Part shown: one piece after another, positions 15,707 through 24,978 of the stretch | Layout: every line of letters starts with the position of its first letter | Position numbering within the stretch: position 1 is the first letter of the stretch | NCBI RefSeq assembly: GCF_002607735.1 | Contig: NZ_NBVR01000019.1 | Location: forward strand, 1 to 44,094 | Reading direction: 5' to 3' | DNA: 44,094 bases | Source of the DNA: Proteus alimentorum | GTDB taxonomy: Bacteria > Pseudomonadota > Gammaproteobacteria > Enterobacterales > Enterobacteriaceae | The notes under the pieces: model-generated | Told to the model about the DNA's origin: nothing | The model's database searches: none | Seen by the model: only the letters and a program-made list of their open reading frames with translations | Translations under genes and position numbers: made by a program

Positions 15707-17769
15707 GCGATCGTTATGTCATTGAAGCCTTATTGCGTCCTGCGGTTGAGTTTAATACCGCCATCGTGACAGCGTGTGCAAGTTATCTTTGTATTACTGC
15801 ACCTTGGGCAGTGGCTTTGGCGCCATCTGTTAGTTATGTCACGGCATCAGGATTTACTATTTTATCAATAAGGCGAGTTATTCAAGGGAGTCGCGTTTTA
15901 CGTTATCGTCGCAATATTCGTCGTTTAAAACGTTATGCGATGTCGAGTCAAAATATTCCTGTAAGTCATCATCAACTCTTCTTAGGAAAAGGGTTTTTAT
16001 GGGAACAAAAGCACACACAACGATTATTAGATACGTTACGTCCTGAGGTTGCTAAATATATTCGCCCACCTAAGCTGTATCGTGTGGCACGTCAATTTGA
16101 ACAACGCTATGAGTATCATTTTCCTTCACTATGTTCATTATTAGCATCCGATTCGATATTTAATCCTGTTCGCCCATTACCTCCCGTTGGCGGAAATCCT
16201 GCAATACATGGGATTGAGTTAAGAGAGATGAATGTTTCTATGAACTTAAATGAACGAGTGGGGCATATGTTGGTGCTAGGCACTACGCGAGTGGGTAAAA
16301 CACGTTTTGCTGAGTTACTGATCACTCAAGATATTCAGCGAGGTAATGTCACCATTGTTTTTGATCCTAAAGGTGATGCTGATTTATTAAAGCGAATGTA
16401 TGCCGAAGTACATCGAGCTGGACGAGATAATGAGTTTTACGTTTTTCACCTTGGATGGCCAGATATCAGTGCTCGTTATAATGCGGTTGGGCGTTTTAGT
16501 CGGATTTCAGAAGTTGCCTCGCGTATTGCAGGTCAATTAAGCCATGAAGGAAGCAGTGCTGCATTTAAAGAATTTGCATGGCGCTTTGTGAATATTATTG
16601 CCAGAGCATTGGTTGCGTTAGGGAAACGACCTAGTTTTAGTATCATTCAGCGTTATGTAAATAATATCGAATTATTATTTGAAATCTATGCTGAGTATTG
16701 GCTAACAAAGCATAAACCTGAGTTATGGCAACTCATCGAAAATCTCACCCAAGTATTAGATGAACGTGATATTCCACGATATATGGAAGGGCGTTCCTTG
16801 CGTGTTGTTGCGATTGAACAAGTGCTAAATGGTAATGAAGGAAAAGCGATATTCGATCCGATATTAGAGAGCTTACGCTCTTCTGTTCGTTATGACAGTA
16901 AGTATTACGACAAGATTGTGGCAAGTTTATTGCCGTTATTAGAAAAGCTGACCTCAGGAAAAATTGCTGAATTAATTTCCCCTGATTACGCAGATATCTC
17001 TGATCCTCGCCCTATTTTTGATTGGTTACAGGTGATACGCAAAAAAGGCATCGTGTATGTGGGATTAGATGCCTTATCTGATCCTGAAATTGCTACGGCG
17101 GTAGGAAATGCCATGTTTGCTGATTTAGTGGGTGTTGCAGGACATATTTATAAGTTTGGCATTAATGATGGTTTACCAAATGCAGATGAAAAAAAGTCAT
17201 CAATTAGTCTACATTGTGATGAATTCAATGAATTGATGGGGGATGAGTTTATTCCGTTGATCAACAAAGGTGGTGGTGCAGGAATTGAAGTAACAGCCTA
17301 TACGCAGACTTTACCTGATATTGAAGCGCGAGTGGGGAGTGTGGCAAAGGCGGCACAGGTTGTGGGTAATTTTAATAGTGTGGTGATGTTGCGAGTGCGA
17401 CATACTGAAACCGCAGAGCTATTGACGAAACAATTACCTGAAGTTGAGGTGTATACCAAAATGTTGATTTCAGGAGTAACCGATATTTCTAATGCTGATA
17501 TGGGCGGTGATTTTACCTCGAATACACAAGATAGAGTAAGCACCGTTAGAACACCTTTAATCACGCCAGCAAATATTATTAATCTACCTAAAGGGCAGGC
17601 TTTTGCATTATTAAATGGAGGGCAACTTTGGAAATTAAGAATGCCATTACCTTCAGATAAATCGGATCCGTTAATGCCTGAGAGTATGAATCAAATTGTG
17701 GATTATATGCGACAACATTATAGAACGAGTGATACCTGGTGGTCTGATAGTATTCTCGCCAATCAGTAA
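15703..17769 (+). CDS. traD: TraD-like type IV coupling ATPase (TIGR03743 family)
   Basis: A 688-aa VirD4/TraD coupling protein. The N-terminus has two membrane segments (AIVTACASYLCITAPWAVAL and SYVTASGFTILSI). The cytoplasmic ATPase has Walker A GTTRVGKT (residues 193-200), Walker B-like IVFDPKGDADL, and ISLHCDEFNEL. It links the relaxosome to the T4SS channel and pumps the nucleoprotein across. The length is normal for the SXT/PFGI-1 subfamily. The start overlaps the upstream stop (ATGA). Confidence 0.96.
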   Translation: MSDRYVIEALLRPAVEFNTAIVTACASYLCITAPWAVALAPSVSYVTASGFTILSIRRVIQGSRVLRYRRNIRRLKRYAMSSQNIPVSHHQLFLGKGFLWEQKHTQRLLDTLRPEVAKYIRPPKLYRVARQFEQRYEYHFPSLCSLLASDSIFNPVRPLPPVGGNPAIHGIELREMNVSMNLNERVGHMLVLGTTRVGKTRFAELLITQDIQRGNVTIVFDPKGDADLLKRMYAEVHRAGRDNEFYVFHLGWPDISARYNAVGRFSRISEVASRIAGQLSHEGSSAAFKEFAWRFVNIIARALVALGKRPSFSIIQRYVNNIELLFEIYAEYWLTKHKPELWQLIENLTQVLDERDIPRYMEGRSLRVVAIEQVLNGNEGKAIFDPILESLRSSVRYDSKYYDKIVASLLPLLEKLTSGKIAELISPDYADISDPRPIFDWLQVIRKKGIVYVGLDALSDPEIATAVGNAMFADLVGVAGHIYKFGINDGLPNADEKKSSISLHCDEFNELMGDEFIPLINKGGGAGIEVTAYTQTLPDIEARVGSVAKAAQVVGNFNSVVMLRVRHTETAELLTKQLPEVEVYTKMLISGVTDISNADMGGDFTSNTQDRVSTVRTPLITPANIINLPKGQAFALLNGGQLWKLRMPLPSDKSDPLMPESMNQIVDYMRQHYRTSDTWWSDSILANQ

Positions 17770-17783
17770 ATTTGAAAAATGAT

Positions 17784-18524
17784 ATGTCGCAGATAAATAC
17801 ATCATCAACACCATTGCCTACATCACCGAAAAAGCGTGGTTTTTTCACCACATTATTGTGGGATATACCTTGGCAGATTATTGGCGTTTTGTTGGCTTCA
17901 CTTTTGTTTAGTTTGATATTGGAATATATCGGTATTTTTTTCTTTTGGGCGGAAGAGGGAGCACAACATAGTTACCAAATTATGCTGATTGAACGAACTT
18001 ATTTTGCTGAAAGTTTTACGCAAAGTGTATTTTTATCTTCACCACTGATAACAGTAATTTATTGGATCACTGACTTTTCGCAATGGATGCAGGATAGTTT
18101 GCTGAAAATACCATTATCAGCCATAAGAACGGGTAATGGTGTTACTGATGGGATTAATGTAGGAGCAATAAAAGCGATTCAAGCAGGGGAGCAATATCTA
18201 CTCGCGACATTCTTTGTTTTACAAATAGTGATGATGCGAGTCACGATCCTCGTGCTATCAATTCCATTGTTTATTTTGGTGATAATAGTCAGCGTTGTTG
18301 ATGGTTTGGTCAGACGTGATTTACGTCGATATGGTGCAGCTTATGAATCGAGTTTTCTTTATCATCATGCAAAACGAATAATCAAGCCTGCAATTTATAT
18401 TCCTTGTGTATTGTATTTATCACTGCCATTTGCAGTTTATCCGAATATCTTGTTGTTACCTTCGATCTTATTGATAGGGATCGCTATTTCTGTGACAGTA
18501 GGGAGCTTTAAAAAGTATTTGTAG
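17784..18524 (+). CDS. TIGR03747-family ICE membrane protein
   Basis: A 246-aa integral membrane protein. Hydrophobic segments are IIGVLLASLLFSLILEYIGI, VLQIVMMRVTILVLSIPLFI and a C-terminal pair (YIPCVLYLSLPFAVY, ILLLPSILLIGIAISVTVG). The family follows TraD in PFGI-1-class ICEs, and the position fits. It is likely a structural or coupling partner of TraD in the inner membrane. An alternative TTG start at 17772 just follows the traD stop; neither start has a strong ribosome binding site. Confidence 0.87.
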   Translation: MSQINTSSTPLPTSPKKRGFFTTLLWDIPWQIIGVLLASLLFSLILEYIGIFFFWAEEGAQHSYQIMLIERTYFAESFTQSVFLSSPLITVIYWITDFSQWMQDSLLKIPLSAIRTGNGVTDGINVGAIKAIQAGEQYLLATFFVLQIVMMRVTILVLSIPLFILVIIVSVVDGLVRRDLRRYGAAYESSFLYHHAKRIIKPAIYIPCVLYLSLPFAVYPNILLLPSILLIGIAISVTVGSFKKYL

Positions 18525-18559
18525 GGATTATTCCTTTTTATTAATTGAGATGCGATGGA

Positions 18560-18784
18560 ATGAGCATGGTAATGAGAAGAAGAATATCAGTGATACCAGA
18601 ACCTTCTTTTTTCCAAACACCGCAAATTATTCAGACTCGAGAAGATGGAAGTACAGTTAGTACTGCTTGTAGTCGTAGTGGAAAAGAAGTGACTTTTATT
18701 ACTCCAAAAGGAAAAAAGATCAGAGCATCGCAGAATGAAGTTTTTAATACTTTATTGAAATCGACTAAATCACATTTAAAATAA
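18560..18784 (+). CDS. Hypothetical small protein, 74 aa
   Basis: A small Lys/Arg-rich protein (RRRISVIPEPSFFQTPQIIQ, then a beta-rich part: EDGSTVSTACSRSGKEVTFITPKGKKIRAS). I do not recognise it, but the codons are like those of the backbone, and it follows TIGR03747. Several in-frame starts (TTG 18545, ATG 18560, ATG 18566, ATG 18572) exist; I picked 18560 because GATGGA precedes it. Its end overlaps the end of the convergent DUF1848 gene by 9 bases, so the cargo inserted right behind it. Confidence 0.55.
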   Translation: MSMVMRRRISVIPEPSFFQTPQIIQTREDGSTVSTACSRSGKEVTFITPKGKKIRASQNEVFNTLLKSTKSHLK

Positions 18785-19708
18785 TTTATGTTGTATAATT
18801 ATTTCTGAGTGAGAATTATGATTCTTTTCTTCATATTCTCCTAAAATAAATGGACTATGAGGGTTATGCTTTTTCATATTATTTTTAACTATCTTATCAT
18901 TAAATGTTGCATAACAATATCTGCATCCATGTAAACAAGTATTATATTGCCCAATATCTACACTTTTTACACATCCACAAAACTCTCTTTGTCCAGGATC
19001 TTTTTTTTCTAGTATATTTATATCAAACAACTCTTTTAACAGCCTGTTATCAATGCATTTCCCTTTTTCAATACCAAAATTATCAAGATTAAGTGATTCT
19101 GCACATGATGATATTTTCATATCATATTGGTGAGCTATATTTGATAAAAAAAAGCATAATTCGCTAAGTTCTTCATGGTAATTAGTAATATCTCGATAAG
19201 TAAAATTAGGAATAAGACGAAGATTTTTCTCTGTTTTTTTATATAAATCAGCGAAACTTATCACAACCCTATTTGTATATCCGGCAAGACTTGTTGCTAT
19301 TTTTTTGAAGAGTCGTTTATGTTCACTCAAAGGAGTTACATTGGATATAATTATTGGGTCATAACGCCAAATCACTTTTTGAGAGCCAATTTTCTTACTA
19401 AGCTCTTGAAAAATTGAAATTGCTTTGTATGGGTTCAAACCATGTGAATCTAAGATTTTAGGGTAACCAGTAATCGTGTATTGAAAATAATAATTAAAAT
19501 CTTGAAGTTGATTCAATTCAGGTATCATCTTTCCAGGATTTCTAGTCCAAAAAACAATTGCATCTACCTCTTGTGGTAATAGAGATATTCTTTTCACTTG
19601 GTGATTATATGGATTTTTTGTTAGTAAAAAGCCTTCTTTGATACGATAAAGAAACCATTCATGATAAAAAGCAGGAATGTCTGTACGTCTACTAGCACTG
19701 ATAATCAT
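18776..19708 (-). CDS. DUF1848 protein with cysteine-rich, Fe-S/radical-SAM-like C-terminus
   Basis: A 310-aa protein. It begins IISASRRTDIPAFY and carries VFWTRNPGKM and IWRYDPI, hallmarks of DUF1848. A C-terminal cysteine cluster, CGCVKSVDIGQYNTC and then HGCRYCYA, is of the form used to bind a 4Fe-4S cluster; the radical SAM spacing CxxxCxxC is not clearly present, so I call it radical-SAM-like only. It overlaps the end of the upstream methyltransferase-like gene (ATGA), so the two are coupled. AGGTAAA precedes the start. The function is unknown to me; an Fe-S enzyme working with a methyltransferase suggests a nucleic acid or small-molecule modification system. Confidence 0.85.
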   Translation of the reverse strand: MIISASRRTDIPAFYHEWFLYRIKEGFLLTKNPYNHQVKRISLLPQEVDAIVFWTRNPGKMIPELNQLQDFNYYFQYTITGYPKILDSHGLNPYKAISIFQELSKKIGSQKVIWRYDPIIISNVTPLSEHKRLFKKIATSLAGYTNRVVISFADLYKKTEKNLRLIPNFTYRDITNYHEELSELCFFLSNIAHQYDMKISSCAESLNLDNFGIEKGKCIDNRLLKELFDINILEKKDPGQREFCGCVKSVDIGQYNTCLHGCRYCYATFNDKIVKNNMKKHNPHSPFILGEYEEKNHNSHSEIIIQHKLF

Positions 19709-20502
19709 TTCAATTTACCTATAAAGTAGGCCGATTTACGATAGACTTTGGGTTTCAGATTAGAATATATGTCATCAGGAAAATAGAATCCGCAGTGCTC
19801 ACTATTAAAATAATTTAAATTATAACCCTCAATAGCAACAGACGACATTACTTCAGCCATTTTTTCTATAACATTATCTTCGTACCTATCATTTATTAAA
19901 ATATAAGAAATTTTATTTTTATTTTTTTTGATGTTATCAATTAGCTTTTTAATATTTTTTTCATCTAACTCTGAAATTATATATGATAATACTAAAATAT
20001 CAAATTTAGAACTTAACTTTATATTATCGGAGGTAACATCTTTAATATATCTGAAGTACTTTGCTTCTAAATATTTAGGAGTATTTAAAAACATTAATTT
20101 TCTTGCCAAGTAAGTCCATTTACTACAAGCCTCAACTCTATGTACTATAATGGAATCACATTTTAGATTATTGCTAGAATTGCTCAATATTTTATGGAAT
20201 GAGTATGTATCTATTCCTGGACCAGCCCCAAAACTTGCAAAAACTAGTTTTTTTTGTTCTTTTATTTCATTATTGAAAGAAATAAATAGATTGTAGAGAG
20301 CATTATATATCTCTGATGAGTGTACGGGGAAATATCTTACAATATAAATTAATCTTTTATTTTTACACTGGTAGTTTATATTGTTATTATCAAAATACAT
20401 ACTTTGACTACATTCTAAACAATTTTTACCTAAGGAATTAGGGCATTCAGAATACTTCGTTTTTTTAATTTTTTTGTAACATTCATTAATGAATTTTTCC
20501 AT
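19705..20502 (-). CDS. SAM-dependent methyltransferase-like protein with N-terminal cysteines
   Basis: A 265-aa protein. The N-terminus has six cysteines in ECPNSLGKNCLECSQSMYF and YQCKNKR, which look like a metal-binding knuckle. The core has a Rossmann glycine motif (VFASFGAGPGIDTYSF) followed by an acidic residue in HRVEACSKWTYLA, and DILVLSYIISELDEKN, an SSE/DL-type motif seen in ribosomal small-subunit Rsm22-like methyltransferases. Very low GC and poly-Lys stretches set it apart from the backbone. It is coupled to the DUF1848 gene. This is probably a methyltransferase, but the substrate cannot be told from sequence. Confidence 0.7.
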   Translation of the reverse strand: MEKFINECYKKIKKTKYSECPNSLGKNCLECSQSMYFDNNNINYQCKNKRLIYIVRYFPVHSSEIYNALYNLFISFNNEIKEQKKLVFASFGAGPGIDTYSFHKILSNSSNNLKCDSIIVHRVEACSKWTYLARKLMFLNTPKYLEAKYFRYIKDVTSDNIKLSSKFDILVLSYIISELDEKNIKKLIDNIKKNKNKISYILINDRYEDNVIEKMAEVMSSVAIEGYNLNYFNSEHCGFYFPDDIYSNLKPKVYRKSAYFIGKLK

Positions 20503-20641
20503 TGTCTATCCATTTAACATGATTGATTAGTGAAAATTATATGGTATGGATAAATTAAGACTATATTTAAAATCAATTTAATTAATGGTTTTTATTTTAT
20601 CTGTATAAAGTGTTTTCTAAAAAGTTAGGAAGAAGTTAAAC

Positions 20642-20665
20642 AACTCACGCAGTGAGGCGTTAGTT
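20642..20665 (+). promoter_or_regulatory. Hairpin in the leader of the second transfer block
   Basis: AACTcACGC (20642-20650) pairs with GCGTtAGTT (20657-20665), and a competing hairpin CTCAC-GCA-GTGAG overlaps it. The remaining leader to 20770 is pyrimidine-rich. The promoter is likely in the 20503-20640 gap, which holds no gene. Confidence 0.4.
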
Positions 20666-20770
20666 CCCTATAAAATCTCCACTTTCCCATTTCTGCTTTT
20701 CTACTGCTTAGCCAGTTTTTTCCTGCCACTCTGCTTTCTTTTATACAACAGCATCTAAGAAGGTCTACTT

Positions 20771-21082
20771 ATGCGAATTGTTCAAATGCGAACGTGGTGT
20801 TTATTGGGAATATTAATAACACCATTAGCCTATGCCTCTGAATCAGATGAACTTGCTTTAGCTATAAAACAACTCGATTACCTTGATGCGAGATTAACCT
20901 CCGCTCATGTTGAAGCTCTTAAGCGTGAAAAAAACACGCGTTTCTATTTGAATTACCAACAAATCAAACAGGATATTGAGGCAATACGCCAAGGACTTAA
21001 ACACTATCTTTATCCCTCTCGTGCTCGGCCAAGCGCTTTAACCCCTTTCTCATCACAGTATCAGCAAGAGCATCATCAATGA
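20771..21082 (+). CDS. RAQPRD-family ICE protein (TIGR01690-like)
   Basis: A 103-aa exported protein with signal peptide (CLLGILITPLAYAS). The C-terminal LKHYLYPSRARPSALTPF corresponds to the family's RAQPRD motif, altered here to RARPSA. The family is a fixed part of the PFGI-1 T4SS cluster and precedes TIGR03758. AAGG lies before ATG 20771. The end overlaps the next start (ATGA). The exact role is unknown; it is likely periplasmic. Confidence 0.85.
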   Translation: MRIVQMRTWCLLGILITPLAYASESDELALAIKQLDYLDARLTSAHVEALKREKNTRFYLNYQQIKQDIEAIRQGLKHYLYPSRARPSALTPFSSQYQQEHHQ

Positions 21083-21315
21083 GTGAATCACAAATTAATG
21101 CATTCAACATTGCGAGTGGCAATGTTGCACCGACATCCCTGCATCCTTTATTTGTTGGGATTTTGATTGCATTACTCTTGTTATGGTCTGGATGGGGATT
21201 ACTGCATGTTTATCAAGGATATGCTTCTGAACGTATTACAGAGCAAGGGCTGATCCGTTTTGTCATTCGTACTGTATTGCTGATTGTTATCAGTCTCTTT
21301 TTATTTGCCCAATAG
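21079..21315 (+). CDS. TIGR03758-family ICE membrane protein
   Basis: A 78-aa protein with two hydrophobic segments (FVGILIALLLLWSGWGLLHV and FVIRTVLLIVISLFLFAQ). It lies between RAQPRD and the pilin-like TIGR03745 gene, which is the fixed position for this family. It overlaps the upstream gene by four bases. Role: a small T4SS inner-membrane component, by position. Confidence 0.85.
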   Translation: MSESQINAFNIASGNVAPTSLHPLFVGILIALLLLWSGWGLLHVYQGYASERITEQGLIRFVIRTVLLIVISLFLFAQ

Positions 21316-21350
21316 TATTAGGTATTTTCACTTTATATAAGGATATCTCG

Positions 21351-21719
21351 ATGTATCAAAAGGGATTATTTTCTCTACGTCTTTTCTATCACTCTCTTAT
21401 TCGTGGTTTTTCACTTTTATTATTAGGTAGCTCTATGGCTTGGGCTGATTTGCCTACAGTGGAAGGCCCTAAAAGCAGTACAGATAAAACCTTTTATGGG
21501 CAAATTTCGGGCTATCTTAATGATGGTATTGTGCTTGGTGGTTTAATTCTTTCCGCTGTGGCGATGTTAGCGGTTGGCAATGCCATTATTGCCACTTTTG
21601 CTGAAGTGCGTGACGGTAAAGCAACGTGGGCAAAGTTTGGCATGCTTTGTGTTGTCGGTGTGATTTTAATTGTTGTCGTGATTTGGTTAGCTTCAAAAGC
21701 AGCAACCGTGTTGCTCTAA
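21351..21719 (+). CDS. TIGR03745-family pilin-like ICE protein
   Basis: A 122-aa protein with a long signal sequence (SLLLLGSSMAWA) and two hydrophobic helices (GIVLGGLILSAVAMLAVGNAI and MLCVVGVILIVVVIWLASKA) separated by a short charged loop. The plan of cleaved signal plus two helices and a loop is that of VirB2/TraA pilins, so this is the likely pilus subunit. AAGGA lies before ATG 21351. Confidence 0.87.
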   Translation: MYQKGLFSLRLFYHSLIRGFSLLLLGSSMAWADLPTVEGPKSSTDKTFYGQISGYLNDGIVLGGLILSAVAMLAVGNAIIATFAEVRDGKATWAKFGMLCVVGVILIVVVIWLASKAATVLL

Positions 21720-21727
21720 GGAAAGGT

Positions 21728-22114
21728 ATGCCAACAATTGAGTTTATGCCTGATAGGTTAAATGCCGAGCCTGTTGTTTTTCGCGGTTTTACAACGCCAG
21801 AGCTAGGAATAACAACACTGTTGAGTATTTTTGGTGGCTTGATTATTGCTATTCCCATCATGCCTTTTTTAGGTTGGGTAGCCTTGCCGACCATCTCTTT
21901 ATTAATGCCATTAATCACGATTATTTTAGGGGGAAGGTTACTGGCGCGTTTTAAAAGAGGCAAACCTGAAAACTACCTTTATCGCCGTATAGAATGGTTC
22001 TTAAGCTTGAGTGGTTTGGGGGCAAGTCAATTAATTTGTCGTAGCCAAGTGTTATCACTACGGCGTTTACGTTCAGTGACTTTTCAGTATAAGGAGTCAC
22101 ATGAGTCGATTTAA
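21728..22114 (+). CDS. TIGR03750-family ICE protein (VirB3/TraL-like)
   Basis: A 128-aa protein. It begins TIEFMPDRLNAEPVVFRGFT, with two hydrophobic helices after it (LLSIFGGLIIAIPIMPFLG and LPTISLLMPLITIILGG). The order pilin, then a small VirB3/TraL-like protein, then a VirB8-like protein is normal for MPF_G systems. I start at ATG 21728 with AAAGG just before it; the frame is open upstream but overlaps the pilin gene there. Confidence 0.86.
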   Translation: MPTIEFMPDRLNAEPVVFRGFTTPELGITTLLSIFGGLIIAIPIMPFLGWVALPTISLLMPLITIILGGRLLARFKRGKPENYLYRRIEWFLSLSGLGASQLICRSQVLSLRRLRSVTFQYKESHESI

Positions 22115-22757
22115 GAATGCACTTAATGCGCGTGATCATCATGTTCTCACATTAAGAGTAATATGTGGCGTTCTCTGTTTTATTATTGCACTCGCCTTAT
22201 TTGGCTGGCTCACATCACCTCGACATTTAACTATTCATAATCCGCCTGATTTACGTTCGGGAAGCTCTCGAGCTTGGTGGGAAATTCCTCCGCCAACCAT
22301 CTATGCTTTTAGCTTTTATATCTTTCAACAACTCAATAGTTGGACGAAAAATGGCGATGTGGATTATCCCTATCGGATCAATTCATTATCAGCATATTTA
22401 ACGCCAAATTGTGAACTGCTATTACAGCAAGATGCGAAACAACGTAAAGATCTGGGGGAATCTCGTGATCGCGTTCGTGGTGTATCTGAAATCCCAGAAC
22501 GAGGCTATAAGGAAGAGAGTGTCACGATTGTTGATCGCGATAATTGGCGTGTTCGACTTGATTTAGTCACTGATGAGTATGTGAATGCAGAACCGGTTAA
22601 ACGCTCATTAGTTCGTTATCCCTTAAAGGTTGTTCGTTGGGATAAGAACCCTGAAATTAATCCTTTTGGCCTAGCATTAGACTGCTTTTTCGATATTCCT
22701 CAACGTTTAGAAGTTGTTCCCATCACCAAGGATGAAAAGAAAGGAGTGCTTCATTGA
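22101..22757 (+). CDS. TIGR03746-family ICE protein (VirB8/TraE-like)
   Basis: A 218-aa bitopic inner-membrane protein: one N-terminal membrane helix (VICGVLCFIIALALFGWL), then a periplasmic domain with WWEIPPPTIYAFSFYIFQQLN and DYPYRINSLSAYLTP. This is the layout of VirB8/TraE components of the inner-membrane platform. It starts 14 bases within the previous gene and is followed by a TGATG overlap. Confidence 0.87.
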   Translation: MSRFKNALNARDHHVLTLRVICGVLCFIIALALFGWLTSPRHLTIHNPPDLRSGSSRAWWEIPPPTIYAFSFYIFQQLNSWTKNGDVDYPYRINSLSAYLTPNCELLLQQDAKQRKDLGESRDRVRGVSEIPERGYKEESVTIVDRDNWRVRLDLVTDEYVNAEPVKRSLVRYPLKVVRWDKNPEINPFGLALDCFFDIPQRLEVVPITKDEKKGVLH

Positions 22758-23551
22758 TGCGCTTGAAACAACACGTATTTTTTCTGCTTTTTTTTATTGT
22801 CTTACCCGTTCAAGCCGTCGAATTAATGAAATGGGAACGCATTCCTTTAAAAGTCGCTTTGCATGTAAATGAAGAGCGTATTGTGTTTATTGAACGCAAT
22901 GTGCGTGTCGGTTTTCCACCTGAATTAAAAGGAAAACTGAGAGTACAAAGTGCTGACGGTGTGGTTTATTTACTGGCGAAAGCGCCATTTTCTTATACTC
23001 GTTTAGTGCTTCAAGATGTCGAAAATGGCGAAATGATTTTATTAGATATCAATGCTAAACAAGGAAAAGAAGCCTTAGAGCCTGTGAAGTTGGCATACCC
23101 TCAAGAGGAAACTTTAGCCAAACAGCAAAATACGGTCACGAATAAACGCCAAAGAATGCCTCCGATCCCTATTGCGTTAACCCGTTACGCTTCACAAAGT
23201 TTGTATGCACCTCTTCGCACACTTGAGCCGTTGATAGGTGTACATTCTCTTGCCATGCCATCACCTGAAAAACTGACCTCATTACTGCTAAGTGAAAGTA
23301 TTGAGATAAAAGCATTAGGGGCATGGGGATTGCAAGGTTACAGCGTAGTGGCGCTCAGTTTACGTAATCAGCGAGCGCAAGAGGTATTACTTAATCCTAA
23401 AGATCTACAAGGTGATTTTTATAGCGCAACTTTTCAACATAGTTGGTTAAGTGCAAAGGGAACTCCTGAAGATACCACCGTTGTTTATTTGGTGACAAAA
23501 GGGCGTTTAGAGAATGCTTTTCTTCCTGAATTAACCATAAGGGAAGATTAA
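22757..23551 (+). CDS. TIGR03749-family ICE protein (TraK/VirB9-like)
   Basis: A 264-aa secreted protein with signal peptide (HVFFLLFFIVLPVQAVE) and a beta-rich body: MKWERIPLKVALHVNEER, then RNVRVGFPPEL. It resembles TraK-type components of the outer-membrane core complex. ATG 22757 overlaps the upstream stop; AAGGAG (22741-22746) serves as ribosome binding site. Confidence 0.87.
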   Translation: MRLKQHVFFLLFFIVLPVQAVELMKWERIPLKVALHVNEERIVFIERNVRVGFPPELKGKLRVQSADGVVYLLAKAPFSYTRLVLQDVENGEMILLDINAKQGKEALEPVKLAYPQEETLAKQQNTVTNKRQRMPPIPIALTRYASQSLYAPLRTLEPLIGVHSLAMPSPEKLTSLLLSESIEIKALGAWGLQGYSVVALSLRNQRAQEVLLNPKDLQGDFYSATFQHSWLSAKGTPEDTTVVYLVTKGRLENAFLPELTIRED

Positions 23552-23553
23552 GC

Positions 23554-24969
23554 ATGCAAATGAGCTCAAATATCTTATTGAAGATAATTGTTCCTGTCGT
23601 GTTATTGGTCGTGATTATGGTCAGTGTAAAGTCTTGCGATCACACTCAATCAGCACCAGAGACAACTCACCATTCCTCTATAACAGATTTAACACAAGAA
23701 GAATTACGCATTCTGGGCATTGAAGGTGACACTGCGCAGGATACTTTGCGTACTTTACTTGGACGAATGAAAGCCATACAGATAAATCAGGAGAAATTAG
23801 AGAAACAAAGTAAGGCGCTATTGACTGAAAATACGCAGTTAAAAAACAGAAGTGACAATGTAGAAAGTCGTATTCATGAAGCGGTAATGAAAGCACAAGA
23901 GGAGGGTAATTTAGCCCAGCAAACGCTTTATCATGAACAGCAACGATTGGCTGATTTATTGGATATTTTAATCAATGAACAACAAAATATTAAGGCAAAG
24001 GAGACGGAATTACCCGTTGGTTTAGCGCTTGAGCAAACTGATCAACAAACAACGGTTTGGATTGATCCCTTAGAGGGGATTGCTTATGAAAATAATGCAA
24101 AGCCGGTAAATGGCACAAGTACATTTCAATACCCTACGTCATTCCGTCAATTAGAAGATAATGAAATTAGCCGACAAAAAGCAAAGCTCGATCTTACAGC
24201 GAAAAAACAACAACACATTCAAGCGACAGAACATCCTGTCTATACCTTACCTGAAAATGCCACATTGATGGGAAGCCAAGCGATGACGGCATTACTCGGT
24301 CGAGTGCCGATAGACGGTAAAGTCACCGATCCCTATCCGTTTAAAATCCTTATTGGTAAGGAAAATCTCACTGCAAATGGTATTGAATTACCTGATGTTG
24401 AGGGGGCTGTGGTTTCAGGCACTGCAACAGGCGATTGGGTATTATCTTGCGTTCGTGGTGATATTCATTCCATTACCTTTGTGTTTAAAGATGGCTCAAT
24501 TCGTACTGTGCCTAAATCGGCAACATCAACAGATGGACACCATGATAAATCGCAAGGGGGAAGTATCGGCTGGCTCTCTGATGAACAGGGCGTACCTTGC
24601 CTTTCTGGAACTCGTAAAAGTAATGCCTCCACTTATCTACCGACTTTATTTGCACTTTCTGCCAGTAGTGCTGCATCGTCAATGATGACGGAAAGCCAAA
24701 CCACAAAAGCAAGTGACGGTTTATCAGTGATGAATTCATTAACGGGGAATGCAGGAAAGGCGGTATTAGGTAAAGCGTTATCGGGAGGAAGCAACGAAAT
24801 CGCAGAGTGGGTTAAAGCACGATATGGCCAAATGTTTGATGCGATTTATGTGCCTCCTGGTGCACAAGTTGCGGTGCATATTACTCGTGCTATTCCCATC
24901 GATTATGAAGCGCAAGGACGTAAAGTTAAATACGATTTCGATATAAGTCAGCAGAATGAATTGGACTAA
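23554..24969 (+). CDS. TIGR03752-family ICE protein (TraB/VirB10-like)
   Basis: A 471-aa bitopic protein. A membrane helix (ILLKIIVPVVLLVVIMVSV) is followed by a coiled coil (about residues 60-145, NQEKLEKQSKALLTENTQLKN). The periplasmic TraB/VirB10-like domain carries LMGSQAMTALLGRVPIDGK and ends with YVPPGAQVAVHITRAIPIDY. Members span the cell envelope and relay ATPase energy to the outer-membrane pore. Spacing to both neighbours is 2-10 bp. Confidence 0.92.
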   Translation: MQMSSNILLKIIVPVVLLVVIMVSVKSCDHTQSAPETTHHSSITDLTQEELRILGIEGDTAQDTLRTLLGRMKAIQINQEKLEKQSKALLTENTQLKNRSDNVESRIHEAVMKAQEEGNLAQQTLYHEQQRLADLLDILINEQQNIKAKETELPVGLALEQTDQQTTVWIDPLEGIAYENNAKPVNGTSTFQYPTSFRQLEDNEISRQKAKLDLTAKKQQHIQATEHPVYTLPENATLMGSQAMTALLGRVPIDGKVTDPYPFKILIGKENLTANGIELPDVEGAVVSGTATGDWVLSCVRGDIHSITFVFKDGSIRTVPKSATSTDGHHDKSQGGSIGWLSDEQGVPCLSGTRKSNASTYLPTLFALSASSAASSMMTESQTTKASDGLSVMNSLTGNAGKAVLGKALSGGSNEIAEWVKARYGQMFDAIYVPPGAQVAVHITRAIPIDYEAQGRKVKYDFDISQQNELD

Positions 24970-24978
24970 GGATGCTTA

